DNA from: Zhongshania aliphaticivorans | GTDB lineage: Bacteria > Pseudomonadota > Gammaproteobacteria > Pseudomonadales > Spongiibacteraceae | Direction of reading: 5' to 3' | Assembly: GCF_902705875.1 (NCBI RefSeq) | Contig: NZ_CACSIK010000001.1 | Span: 2,661,166-2,725,165 of the forward strand | DNA: 64,000 bases | Program-made: the position numbers and the translations under genes | Notes under the pieces: model-generated | The model's database searches: none | The model's input: the letters and a program-made list of their open reading frames with translations, nothing else | What the model was told of the DNA's origin: nothing | Part shown: in pieces, positions 45,151 through 55,858 of the stretch | How positions within the stretch are numbered: the first letter of the stretch is position 1 | Layout: each line of letters starts with the position of its first letter

Positions 45151-45420
45151 CGACACCCCTCAGCCCCTCGAATAAGCTGTACCCTAACGATAACTGAAGA
45201 TTTTCAGTGATAAGCAGAATCGCACTAGCGGCTGCACTAACAATAATTTACGCCAACAAAGACTATGATGATGTCCAGCTGTGCACCAAAAAGAACAGCA
45301 CCACAATACAGGCATCAGCATATAACTTTGCACGAGTAACTATATGACCAGCGGTATACTGGCCTTTAATGGCAGCACGCTTATCAAATAAACACTTTTG
45401 GCAAAGCTAGGGAGAATAAG

Positions 45421-46425
45421 ATGAAACGCTACCAAGTAATAAAACCAGGCGGATTAGACAAACTCTGTATCACCAACACTGAGATACCTGAACCAAACGC
45501 AGGTGAAGTACTCGTGCGCTGGCGTGCAAGCTCTTTGAACTATCACGACTACATGGTCATTCTCGGCCACATTCCCAGTGAAGACGGTCGCATACCGATG
45601 TCAGATGGCGCCGGTGAAGTGGTCGCAGTGGGAGCTGGCGTCACTAAATGGAATACTGGCGACAAAGTCGTCAGCCTCTTCTTCCCCGACTGGCTAGAAG
45701 GCAAACCTTCATTAAGCAAAACCCTAGGAGTCACCGGCGACAGCATCGATGGCTGCGCCGTAGAGTACGCCTGCGTTAACGCCCAAGCGTTGACCGCCAT
45801 GCCCAACAACTACAGCTTTGAACAAGCGGCAACCCTGCCTTGTGCAGCGCTTACTGCGTGGCGCGCACTGATTGTGGAAGGCAATCTACAAGCTGGAGAC
45901 TCCGTGTTAGTTCAAGGCACTGGCGGCATGTCGATGTTTGCCCTGCAAATTGCCAAAGCGGCCGGAGCCTATGTCTATGCGACCTCCTCCTCAGAAGAAA
46001 AAATGGAGCGACTGAAAGCTATGGGCGCAGACGAGGTTTTAAACTATAGAACTGACGAGAACTGGGGCATCACCCTCGCCAAACGATCTGGCGGCATCGA
46101 CCATGTACTGGATATTGGTGCGGATGCCACACTCGACCATTCTCTTAACGCCGTTGCAGTGGGTGGCAATGTCACTTTAATCGGTGTCCTCGGTGGACTA
46201 ACGGCAAAACTGATGGTGCCCAAGACATTCGGTAAACAAGTCCATATGAACGGAATTGCTGTAGGCAGCCGCGAGATGCAAGAGAAAATGATCACCGCTA
46301 TCAACACCAATCATATTGTTCCCGTCATCGACAAAAGCTTTGGCTTTGATAACCTGAAGGAAGCTTTTGAGCATCAAGCGTCTGGTGCGCATTTCGGCAA
46401 AATTGTGCTGAACTACGAGAAATGA
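45421..46425 (+). CDS. MDR-family quinone oxidoreductase-like dehydrogenase
   Basis: A 334-residue medium-chain dehydrogenase/reductase. The GroES-like domain contains WRASSLNYHDYMVILG and SDGAGEVVAVGAGVTKWNTGDKV. The NAD(P)-binding motif is VQGTGGMSMFALQIAKAAGA (about 150-169). The structural zinc cysteines of classical alcohol dehydrogenases are absent, which favours the quinone oxidoreductase / enoyl reductase branch. GGGAG precedes the ATG. It stands alone between the TonB receptor terminator and a gene remnant, downstream of the TTAAACTAGTTTAA palindrome. Confidence 0.88.
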   Translation: MKRYQVIKPGGLDKLCITNTEIPEPNAGEVLVRWRASSLNYHDYMVILGHIPSEDGRIPMSDGAGEVVAVGAGVTKWNTGDKVVSLFFPDWLEGKPSLSKTLGVTGDSIDGCAVEYACVNAQALTAMPNNYSFEQAATLPCAALTAWRALIVEGNLQAGDSVLVQGTGGMSMFALQIAKAAGAYVYATSSSEEKMERLKAMGADEVLNYRTDENWGITLAKRSGGIDHVLDIGADATLDHSLNAVAVGGNVTLIGVLGGLTAKLMVPKTFGKQVHMNGIAVGSREMQEKMITAINTNHIVPVIDKSFGFDNLKEAFEHQASGAHFGKIVLNYEK

Positions 46426-46451
46426 GCAGCCTTTACACCACTTGATGTATT

Positions 46452-46464
46452 ATTGTAATACAAT
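46452..46464. promoter_or_regulatory. Perfect ATTGTAWTACAAT operator-like site
   Basis: ATTGTAATACAAT lies 27 bases after the MDR gene and about 110 bases before the thiolase/crotonase remnant that precedes the ligase-dehydrogenase-kinase operon. It probably was the operator of the intact operon and may still serve the ligase. Confidence 0.66.
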
Positions 46465-46570
46465 TATGATCGTACTCTAGAAAATACTGACCTGAATAAC
46501 GGGGTGACAAGCCAAGCTGTCATCCCTGCAAGCCCCAAATAGGGCCGGGCAATAAAAATTGAAAACGACA

Positions 46571-46784
46571 ATGACAAACCACGCTTATATTTACGATGGG
46601 GTCCGCACCTCAAGCAAGGGCAAAAGGTCCGCAAGCAAATCATGCGGGCAAAACACACCCGCAGCGTCGAAGAGACCTAATCTTGAAACCGAAACGGCAA
46701 GTCAATTGCTCCAACAGTAAAGATGCCATGACCGCCGTAAAAGCTTTTTTTGGTAACACAAAACCGGTATTTATCGGAAAGTAA
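46571..46784 (+). pseudogene. Remnant: thiolase start joined to enoyl-CoA hydratase end
   Basis: The ATG at 46571 opens a frame beginning MTNHAYIYDGVRT, the unmistakable N-terminus of a thiolase (AYIYDAVRTPRGKG pattern). After about 16 codons the similarity stops, and the frame ends at 46720. A shifted frame then reads DAMTAVKAFFGNTKPVFIGK and stops at 46784; this is the C-terminal pattern of an enoyl-CoA hydratase (regvxAFleKRkPvFxGK). The stretch LETETASQLLQQ just before the first stop probably belongs to the hydratase as well. The simplest explanation is a deletion of some 2 kb that fused a thiolase gene to a following crotonase gene, plus a frameshift. Not functional. Confidence 0.7.
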
Positions 46785-46852
46785 TCAGGCCGATGCAAGG
46801 GGTAGAAGCCTGCACACGACAATAACGAATGACTCATGATAGGAGCATCACT

Positions 46853-48406
46853 ATGCTAGTCCACCATTATCTGGAATTTTACACACAGACCTCGGCTGAC
46901 GCCCCCTGCTATAGCTTTAATGGCACCACCTTAAGCTACCAAGACACCAACGACAGCGTAAACCGTTTAGCCAATGGCTTGCTTGACCTTGGCGTTAAGC
47001 AAGAGCAGCGTGTTGCCATTCTCGGTGAAAACAGCCTTGAGCATTGCTTGCTTTTTATGGCGACCAGTAAAATCGGCGCCGTTGCGGTGCCCCTTAACTA
47101 CCGCTTGGCGGCGGCAGAGCTGGCATATATTATCAATGACTCCGAGACGCACGTTTTGATTGTGCTGGACTCAATGGCGGACACGCTTGCAGCCCTGCGC
47201 CCTCACCTATCACCGTCAATACACCTTATTACCGAAAGCCAGAACGACAGTCTGCATTGGTCGGAATGGCTAGAAAAATACCCGACCACGAAACCACAAA
47301 TAGATGTAGACCAATACGCCCCCTTCCTACAGCTATACACCAGCGGCACCACAGGCAACCCTAAGGGTGTGGTCATCAACCACTTCAATGTGGTGCAATT
47401 AAGCACAATGAGCTTACTCGGTTCGCCAACGCGGGTCAGCAGAGGCAGCGCCGGCATTGTGGTGGCACCCCTGTTCCATATCGGTGGCGTAGGATCAGCC
47501 ATTATGGGTGTTTGTTTTGGTCAGCACACACTGGTTCATCAGACGTTTGATCCCATAAAACTGCTGGATGATATCGAGAAATACCCAGTGGGAAATATGT
47601 TTATGGTACCTGCCATGATTATGTTCTTGCTGCAAATGCCCGGTATCGAAAAGCGGGACTTCAGTAAGCTTGAAATCGTCTCCTATGGCGCCTCACCGAT
47701 TTCTGAAACCGTATTGCGCCAGGCCATTGACGTGTTTCAATGCGAATTTATGCAGCTCTACGGCATGACCGAAACTACCGGAGGCGGGGTCGCCCTGCTA
47801 CCCAGTGACCACCGTCGTGCCTTGGCTGGCAGGCCCGAATTACTCCGTTCCTGCGGTAAGCCCATGGTCGGGGCAGAAATCAAGATTGTCGACGAAGCCG
47901 GTAACAGTGTCGCTGCCGACGAAGTTGGAGAGATCTGGATTAAATCTGATACCAATATGATGCGCTATCACAATCTGCCAGAAGCTACCGCCAAAGATCT
48001 GACTGATGGCTGGGTTCACACTGGCGACGCAGGCTACTTAGACAGCGAGGGTTATCTCTACCTCAAAGACCGCATCAAAGACATGGTGGTGAGCGGCGGC
48101 GAGAATATCTACCCCGTTGAAGTAGAGAACGCGGTAGCCAAGCACGAGGCTGTTGCCGACGTTGCCGTGATTGGCATACCCGACGATAAATTTGGCGAAG
48201 CCCTGCTGGCCGTTGTGGTGCTCAAACCGGAACACACCCTGACCGCCGAAGAAATGGTCGAGTTCTGTCGAGATAAAATTGCTGGCTACAAGATTCCTAG
48301 ACAACTCGACATTATTGCAGAACTGCCGCGCAACCCATCAGGCAAAATATTGAAGAAGATCCTTAGAGAGCCCTATTGGAAAAATTCAGAGCGAGGGATT
48401 GGCTGA
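46853..48406 (+). CDS. Long-chain-type acyl-CoA synthetase
   Basis: An AMP-forming ligase of 517 residues from the chosen start. Its phosphate loop LYTSGTTGNPKGVV, adenine motif QLYGMTETTGG, TGDAGYLDSEGYLYLKDRIKD hinge and the SGGENIYPVEVENA segment are complete. The C-terminal lysine lies in NPSGKILKKILR. The ATG at 46853 is taken, since AGGAG precedes it; the frame is open to 46829. The SGGENIYP form fits fatty-acid and related ligases. With the acyl-CoA dehydrogenase (58 bases on) and the APH kinase (1-base overlap after that) it forms a second ligase-dehydrogenase-kinase set. Confidence 0.9.
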   Translation: MLVHHYLEFYTQTSADAPCYSFNGTTLSYQDTNDSVNRLANGLLDLGVKQEQRVAILGENSLEHCLLFMATSKIGAVAVPLNYRLAAAELAYIINDSETHVLIVLDSMADTLAALRPHLSPSIHLITESQNDSLHWSEWLEKYPTTKPQIDVDQYAPFLQLYTSGTTGNPKGVVINHFNVVQLSTMSLLGSPTRVSRGSAGIVVAPLFHIGGVGSAIMGVCFGQHTLVHQTFDPIKLLDDIEKYPVGNMFMVPAMIMFLLQMPGIEKRDFSKLEIVSYGASPISETVLRQAIDVFQCEFMQLYGMTETTGGGVALLPSDHRRALAGRPELLRSCGKPMVGAEIKIVDEAGNSVAADEVGEIWIKSDTNMMRYHNLPEATAKDLTDGWVHTGDAGYLDSEGYLYLKDRIKDMVVSGGENIYPVEVENAVAKHEAVADVAVIGIPDDKFGEALLAVVVLKPEHTLTAEEMVEFCRDKIAGYKIPRQLDIIAELPRNPSGKILKKILREPYWKNSERGIG

Positions 48407-48464
48407 GTCAGAAGTCATCACATACTGTTCCGAAAACCAAAAAAACAACAATGAGTAGACACTA

Positions 48465-49730
48465 ATGGATTTTACTATTCCAGCAGAAATCACTAGTTTT
48501 CTAGAGGAAGTCGATCAATTTATTGACGCCAAAATTAAACCTCTGGAACAGCAAGACGACAATATCCGCTTTTTTGACCATCGCCGCGAAAATGCTCGTA
48601 CCGACTGGGAACGGGATGGCCTGCCCAACGAAGAATGGGAAGAACTACTGGCCAAGGCCAAAACCCTGGCCATTGAAGCGGGCATATTTAGCTACCCCTT
48701 CCCCAAAGAACACGGCGGTCGCGACGGCAGCAATTTAGGCATGGCGCTTATCCGTGAGCACCTTGCGGTGAAAGGCTTGGGGCTACACAACGACCTACAG
48801 AACGAGCACTCGGTAGTAGGCAATAACGTCGGCCTGCTATTGATGCTGGAATACGGCACCGAGGCCCAAAAGGCTGAATGGCTGGAGGGACTTAAATCCG
48901 CCAAGGCTGCTTTTGCCTTCGGCATAACCGAACCCGAGCACGGCTCCGACGCAACTTGGATGGAAACCGGTGCGGTGAAAGATGGCGATCACTGGATCAT
49001 CAACGGTGAAAAAACCTGGAACACCGGTGTTCACATTGCGCAAGCCGACCTAGTCATGGCCCGCACCAGCGGTAATCCCGGCGAAGGCCTAGGCATTACC
49101 GCTTTTCTGGTGCCTATGAATGCACCCGGCGTAAAGGTCGAGGAATACCTATGGACCTTTAATATGCCCTCTGACCATGCGCGGGTCAGCTTTACCGACG
49201 TGCGGGTACCAGACACGTCGATCTTCGGTGGCGAAGGTAAAGGCCTGCAAATTGTCCAACATTTCTTTAATGAAAACCGTATTCGTCAAGCCGCATCAAG
49301 TTTGGGCGCCGCGCAGTTTTGTATCAATGAATCAGTCGCGCACGCCAATGCCCGCAAACCTTTTGGTAAGCCACTATCTAGTAATCAGGGCATTCAATTT
49401 CCGCTGGTAGATCTGCAAGCACGGGCAGAAATGCTGCGCGCACTGATCCACAAAACAGCATGGTTAATGGACAAAGACGGCGCGTTCTCGGTGTCCGACA
49501 AAGTATCTATCTGTAATTATCAGGCTAACCGCCTGTGCTGCGAGGCGGCTGATTTTGCTATGCAGGTACACGGCGGCATGGGCTATTCACGCTACAAGCC
49601 CTTTGAACATATCTATCGCCACCACCGCCGCTACCGCATTACCGAAGGCGCGGATGAAATACAGATGCGCCGCGTCGCCGGTTATCTATTTGGCTTTATG
49701 AAACAGAGTAAACCCAAGGGGGTGAGCTAA
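48465..49730 (+). CDS. Acyl-CoA dehydrogenase
   Basis: A 421-residue acyl-CoA dehydrogenase with the signatures FGITEPEHGSDATWMET (about residues 148-164), INGEKTWNTGVHIAQ, and the C-terminal QVHGGMGYSRYKPFEHIYRHHR. The catalytic-base segment is ITEGADEIQMR, with Glu in the standard position. The N-terminus is longer than in the short/medium-chain type. It overlaps the start of the kinase gene by one base, so translation is coupled. This enzyme is not closely similar to the acyl-CoA dehydrogenase at 22811 but occupies an equivalent place beside a ligase and a kinase. Confidence 0.92.
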   Translation: MDFTIPAEITSFLEEVDQFIDAKIKPLEQQDDNIRFFDHRRENARTDWERDGLPNEEWEELLAKAKTLAIEAGIFSYPFPKEHGGRDGSNLGMALIREHLAVKGLGLHNDLQNEHSVVGNNVGLLLMLEYGTEAQKAEWLEGLKSAKAAFAFGITEPEHGSDATWMETGAVKDGDHWIINGEKTWNTGVHIAQADLVMARTSGNPGEGLGITAFLVPMNAPGVKVEEYLWTFNMPSDHARVSFTDVRVPDTSIFGGEGKGLQIVQHFFNENRIRQAASSLGAAQFCINESVAHANARKPFGKPLSSNQGIQFPLVDLQARAEMLRALIHKTAWLMDKDGAFSVSDKVSICNYQANRLCCEAADFAMQVHGGMGYSRYKPFEHIYRHHRRYRITEGADEIQMRRVAGYLFGFMKQSKPKGVS

Positions 49731-51124
49731 TGTCTGCGGAAAAAAGTTTTACAGACAGCCTGAGTGAAACCCTATCACGCGCACTACCGAACTTCGAAGC
49801 ACTCATCGATTGCCGGCAGCTAACCGCTGGGGCAAGCCAGGAAACATACCGTATCACCTACCGCAGCACCGAGGGTGAAACCAAAGTGGCTTTGCGACGG
49901 GCTCAGCCCACCTCCGACTCTGAATCCAGTGTCGGCGGAATCAGCCTAGAATCCGAAGCGCGCTTATTTAAACTGGCCAAGCAATACGATATCCCCAGCC
50001 CTGCTGTACTCTATGAATTACAGCCCGAAGATGGCCTTGGCTCCGGCTTTATAATGAATTGGCTAGACGGCGAAACCATGGGGCACCGCATTAATCGTCG
50101 CCCAGAGTTAGCAGAAATACGCCCCCAGCTAGCGCGTAAATGCGGTGAAATTCTGGGCCGCATTCACAACATCGATTGGCGTGCCGAGAAGCTAGACAGT
50201 TTCCTAGAAGTCCTTGACACCCAATCGCTGATCCAAAAGTCATGGGATGAATACTTAGAGCTTAATATCCCGGTTCCAATGATTGATTTCACCGCCCGCT
50301 GGTTAATGGAAAATCAGCCTGAACAGCGACGCCAAACCCTAGTCCACACCGACTTTCGCAATGGCAATTTGATGGTTAATGCTGCCGGTATCGAAGCCGT
50401 TCTCGACTGGGAGCTAGCTCATATCGGCGACCCGATTCAAGACCTTGGCTGGCTGTGCGTTAATTCATGGCGCTTTGGTAATCGCGACTTAGTCGTTGGC
50501 GGCTTTGGTCATCTTGAAGACCTATTAGCCGGCTACCACGACGCAACGGGCATTACCGTAACAGAACAAGAAGTCGCGTTTTGGCAAGTTTTAGGCTCGT
50601 TCTGGTGGTCAGTAGGCACCTTGCGTATGGCGAATACTTGGCGAACCGGCGAGACGCCGAGTTTAGAGCGTCCAGTAATTGGTCGCCGTTCTTCTGAAGC
50701 GCAAATGGATTGTGTCAACGTTCTTATACCCGGTGATTTCACACTACCAGAGACGCCAGCATTAGATGCTGGTACACAACTTCCTATGCCTGCGGAACTT
50801 CTTGAAGGTGTTATCAAATTTTTGAAAGAAGATGCCGCAGTAAACCTTGCAGCACATTCAAGCTTTCTTGCTAAAGTCGCGGCCAATTCACTCAGTATCG
50901 CTCAGCGAGAATTATTGATTGGGCCAACCGTGGAGGTACAAGAGCAGCAACGCCTGCAAACCCTACTGGGAAAAAGTGGCGACCTTAACTCTCTAAGAGC
51001 CTCACTCAGCAATAGCTTGCGATATGGCATGCCACTGGACACGCCGTTGTTAGCAGAACATTTGCGACAGACCGTTGCCAATCAATTGGCGATAGACCAA
51101 CCAAACTATTCGGCATTGCAATGA
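49730..51124 (+). CDS. APH-type phosphotransferase with C-terminal extension
   Basis: A 464-residue protein. The N-terminal 330 residues are an APH-type kinase: nucleotide-binding region LTAGASQETYRI, catalytic loop LVHTDFRNGNLMV, and metal segment VLDWELAHIGDPIQDLGW. Here the catalytic HGD is HTD, as in several family members. The C-terminal 100 residues (from about 360) form an additional helical domain often seen in the acyl-CoA dehydrogenase-associated kinases. GGGGG precedes the ATG, and the start overlaps the dehydrogenase stop (TAATG). The context suggests phosphorylation of a hydroxyacyl-CoA that the neighbouring dehydrogenase then handles. Confidence 0.85.
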   Translation: MSAEKSFTDSLSETLSRALPNFEALIDCRQLTAGASQETYRITYRSTEGETKVALRRAQPTSDSESSVGGISLESEARLFKLAKQYDIPSPAVLYELQPEDGLGSGFIMNWLDGETMGHRINRRPELAEIRPQLARKCGEILGRIHNIDWRAEKLDSFLEVLDTQSLIQKSWDEYLELNIPVPMIDFTARWLMENQPEQRRQTLVHTDFRNGNLMVNAAGIEAVLDWELAHIGDPIQDLGWLCVNSWRFGNRDLVVGGFGHLEDLLAGYHDATGITVTEQEVAFWQVLGSFWWSVGTLRMANTWRTGETPSLERPVIGRRSSEAQMDCVNVLIPGDFTLPETPALDAGTQLPMPAELLEGVIKFLKEDAAVNLAAHSSFLAKVAANSLSIAQRELLIGPTVEVQEQQRLQTLLGKSGDLNSLRASLSNSLRYGMPLDTPLLAEHLRQTVANQLAIDQPNYSALQ

Positions 51125-51126
51125 GC

Positions 51127-51164
51127 ATAACCGCGCAAATTATCACCATAATTTGCGCGGTTAT
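51127..51164 (+). terminator. Strong hairpin after the kinase
   Basis: A 17-bp perfect stem, 51127-51143 with 51148-51164, closes a 4-base loop CACC and begins 2 bases after the kinase stop codon. The arms are rich in GC at the centre (CCGCGC). A T run does not follow directly, so it may act as a terminator together with downstream AT-rich DNA, or protect the mRNA end. Confidence 0.7.
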
Positions 51165-51353
51165 ATCCTCACTATTACTCTACAAGCACACATTGTTTAT
51201 GTGCCCAAATTCTACATACAAATAGTAGATTAGCGAATAAGTTTTATGCAGCGTTATCGGTTTTTTTTAAGTAATATCCCTTTTTAAAACTCTGCAAAAA
51301 CGACGTATTACGACCCTAATTTTATAAAAACTAAATACCGTAATAATAGCTAG

Positions 51354-53482
<2,129 letters not shown>

Positions 53483-53506
53483 AAAATAAGAAGAAAGGAC
53501 AACATA

Positions 53507-54325
53507 ATGAACGAGTTTGAACCACAGGCTACGCCCTACGAGACGATTTTAGTAACGCAAGAGCAGGACATGGAAGTTGTCACGCTGAATCGTCCTAAAG
53601 CATTGAACTCAATGAATCCATTGATGATGCTGGAGCTTCAGCATTACTTTGCCAGCCTGCGCTACCGCCAGGAAGTGCGGGTGGTATTACTAAAATCAGA
53701 GGGCAAACACTTCTGCGCGGGACTCGACATTTCACCCGAATTTGCCGTCGACATTAGCAGTGGCTCCGAAGGAATGCGCATTCAAAATCGCGTCGCTGAA
53801 ATCATTAAACTGATGCGCGCTTGTCCGCAACCTATTATCGCAATGATTCAAGGCGCTGCCTGTGGTGGCGGCTTCTCGCTGGCTCTGGCAGCAGATGTGC
53901 GTATTGCCGAACCGCAAACTAAAATGAATACCGCGTTTACCCAAGTTGGATTTTCCGCCTGCGACGTGGGAAGCAGCTACTTCCTCACTCGTATGCTGGG
54001 TACATCGGTTGCCTCAGAGTTAATGTTGACAGGTCGTTATCTACTGGCAGATCGTGCCCTTAGCTTAGGCTTTGTGTCCGCAGTAGTTGAAAAAGATCAA
54101 ATGGAAAACGAAGCCCGCGCCATCGCTGCCGACATGTTAAAAGTATCGCCGATGGGACTGCGTCTCACCAAAGATGGCATCAATGTTAACGTTGATGCCG
54201 GCAGTTTGAGCGCGGCCATTTCGCTAGAAGACCGCCAACAAATTTTATGTGGTCTTTCCGACGACCATCACGAAGCCCTAGCCGCATTCCGTGAAAAACG
54301 CACGCCTGACTATTCGGATAAATAA
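53507..54325 (+). CDS. Crotonase-family protein lacking both classical glutamates
   Basis: A 272-residue crotonase-fold protein. The first oxyanion motif is HFCAGLDISPEF. The second segment reads ACGGGFSLALAAD, with Ser where rat crotonase has Glu144, and the Glu164 position lies in MNTAFTQVGFSACDVGSSY without Glu. The Asp of CDVG aligns with Asp204 of delta3,5-delta2,4-dienoyl-CoA isomerase. So a simple hydratase is unlikely, and an isomerase, hydrolase or C-C bond role is more plausible. It is clearly paralogous to the gene at 59355. Placed after the FadH-like reductase and before an SDR; AAAGGA precedes the ATG. Confidence 0.87.
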   Translation: MNEFEPQATPYETILVTQEQDMEVVTLNRPKALNSMNPLMMLELQHYFASLRYRQEVRVVLLKSEGKHFCAGLDISPEFAVDISSGSEGMRIQNRVAEIIKLMRACPQPIIAMIQGAACGGGFSLALAADVRIAEPQTKMNTAFTQVGFSACDVGSSYFLTRMLGTSVASELMLTGRYLLADRALSLGFVSAVVEKDQMENEARAIAADMLKVSPMGLRLTKDGINVNVDAGSLSAAISLEDRQQILCGLSDDHHEALAAFREKRTPDYSDK

Positions 54326-54408
54326 ACGGTATTCACAAATCCATAATGACGCTTGGCATTAAACAAGATTGACCCTCGTGCTAATCGTCCCATAAAAAAG
54401 GAAGAAAG

Positions 54409-55182
54409 ATGAGCTATTTAACACAGCAGTTTTCATTGCAAGGAAAAACCGCACTGGTAACCGGTGGCGCACGCGGCATAGGTGAAATGATTGCCGAGGG
54501 TTTAATTAAGGCTGGTGCAAAAGTGTATATCACCTCTCGCAAGCAAGAAGACCTTGATGAGAAAGTGGCCGCGTTCAACCAATACGGTGAATGCATTGGT
54601 ATTATTGCCGACGTCGCCAGCACCGCAGGAATAGAAGCACTAGCCGCTAGCATTACCGAAAAAGAATCTCAGTTGGATATTCTCATCAATAACGCCGGTA
54701 AAACTTGGGGAGCGCCACTAGACAGCTTTCCAGAAAAAGGCTGGGATGATGTGATGACCATCAACGTCAAAGCGCCCTTTCTGCTAGTGCAAAAATTACT
54801 GCCTTTATTACGTAATGGCGTCACGGCCAAGAAACCCCACCATATTATTAATATTGGCTCGATTGCTGGCTTAAGCAGCGACAGTTTAAGCGCCTACTCT
54901 TATGGCACCTCTAAAGCAGCTATTCACCATTTGACGGGCGTACTGGCAAAAGGTTTGGTTAAAGATCACATCAATGTCAACGCCATTGCCCCTGGCAGCT
55001 TTCCCAGCAAAATGACCGCCGGCATTATGAAAACAGACGAAGCCAAACAAGCGGTTTTGGCCACCATACCAATGGGGCGTATGGGTGACCCCGAAGACAT
55101 TGCCAATCTAGCTATTTACCTGTGTTCTAGCAGTTATATGACCGGCAATATCGTTCCTATTGATGGCGGTTCACTTTTATAA
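54409..55182 (+). CDS. SDR-family oxidoreductase
   Basis: A 257-residue classical SDR. The cofactor motif is TGGARGIGEMIAEG, NNAG is intact (ILINNAGKTWG), the catalytic serine is in NIGSIAGLSSD and the YGTSK pair lies near 165-169. The closing IVPIDGGSLL is typical. It would be a 3-hydroxyacyl-CoA or other alcohol dehydrogenase in the reductase-crotonase operon. AAGGAAG precedes the ATG. A degraded fragment of a different SDR follows 77 bases later. Confidence 0.88.
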   Translation: MSYLTQQFSLQGKTALVTGGARGIGEMIAEGLIKAGAKVYITSRKQEDLDEKVAAFNQYGECIGIIADVASTAGIEALAASITEKESQLDILINNAGKTWGAPLDSFPEKGWDDVMTINVKAPFLLVQKLLPLLRNGVTAKKPHHIINIGSIAGLSSDSLSAYSYGTSKAAIHHLTGVLAKGLVKDHINVNAIAPGSFPSKMTAGIMKTDEAKQAVLATIPMGRMGDPEDIANLAIYLCSSSYMTGNIVPIDGGSLL

Positions 55183-55259
55183 AAAGTATTAAGTGCCAGA
55201 AAATTCAACCATTTAAAAAAGTCATATTTAATTTTTTGTTATCTCGTTTAAAAGGAAAA

Positions 55260-55527
55260 ATAGAGATATTCATTAAAGTCGCGGTTATAACTGGTGGCGC
55301 ATCTGGTTTAGGTCAAGCAATGGCAGGGCTCCTTGTCTGCAAAGGTGCGAAGGTTGCCCTGCTTGACTTAAAACATAGCGGCTGGTGAAGAACTTGCCGC
55401 CAAGCTCGGCGAAAACGCGATCTACCAAAATGTAAACGTCAGCGATGAAGAGTCGGTAAAAGAAACACTAGCCGCCACTTGCGAAGCCATTCATAGGCGG
55501 CTAAGTTATTTAATCAACTTGATTTGA
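55260..55527 (+). pseudogene. Truncated, frameshifted SDR gene
   Basis: From about 55260 a frame without a normal start codon (ATA follows AAAGG) encodes IKVAVITGGASGLGQAMAGL and CKGAKVALLDL, the N-terminal Rossmann motif of an SDR of the 3-hydroxyacyl-CoA dehydrogenase type 2 kind. The frame closes at TGA near 55395. A +1 frame from 55378 continues AAGEELAAKLGENAIYQNVN and VSDEESVKETLAATCEAI, the next expected part of the same protein, and stops at 55527. Everything after residue about 85 is missing. It is a relic that once extended the upstream operon. Confidence 0.75.
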
Positions 55528-55858
55528 TACCTGAGAAAGCCTGTATGACGGGACCAATGCCTGCTAATTGAGAAAAATTTAGTAGGTATTGGCCCGCTTC
55601 TGTAACGTGACTATAAATTACACTATTCACATTAAATTAAAATGCACTGCATTAAGATATTCATACCTGTGCTTTAATCACCGAAGACACAGGTTAATAC
55701 TCTAAAGTATCCTCCATGACCCCACAAAACGAAGCCGATTCTAATCGAAGCACTTATGCCGCATTTAATTGATCAAGCATCCACTATCCTCTAATATGAC
55801 TAGACTCTCCACACGGCACACACCTATCCCAGTAATAAGTAAGGAACGAATACAAATT
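55528..55858. other. Region between the SDR relic and the WG-repeat gene
   Basis: About 330 bases. It begins with a large imperfect hairpin (listed separately), then AT-rich DNA with no gene. The last part must hold the promoter of the WG-repeat gene. AAGGA at 55841-55845 is the only candidate ribosome binding site, with a rather long 13-base gap to the ATG at 55859. Confidence 0.4.
55550..55595. repeat. Imperfect 18-bp inverted repeat
   Basis: GGGACCAATGCCTGCTAA (55550-55567) pairs with TTTAGTAGGTATTGGCCC (55578-55595) with few mismatches around a 10-base loop. It lies 22 bases after the end of the SDR relic. It could be an old terminator or the scar of a mobile element. Confidence 0.5.
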
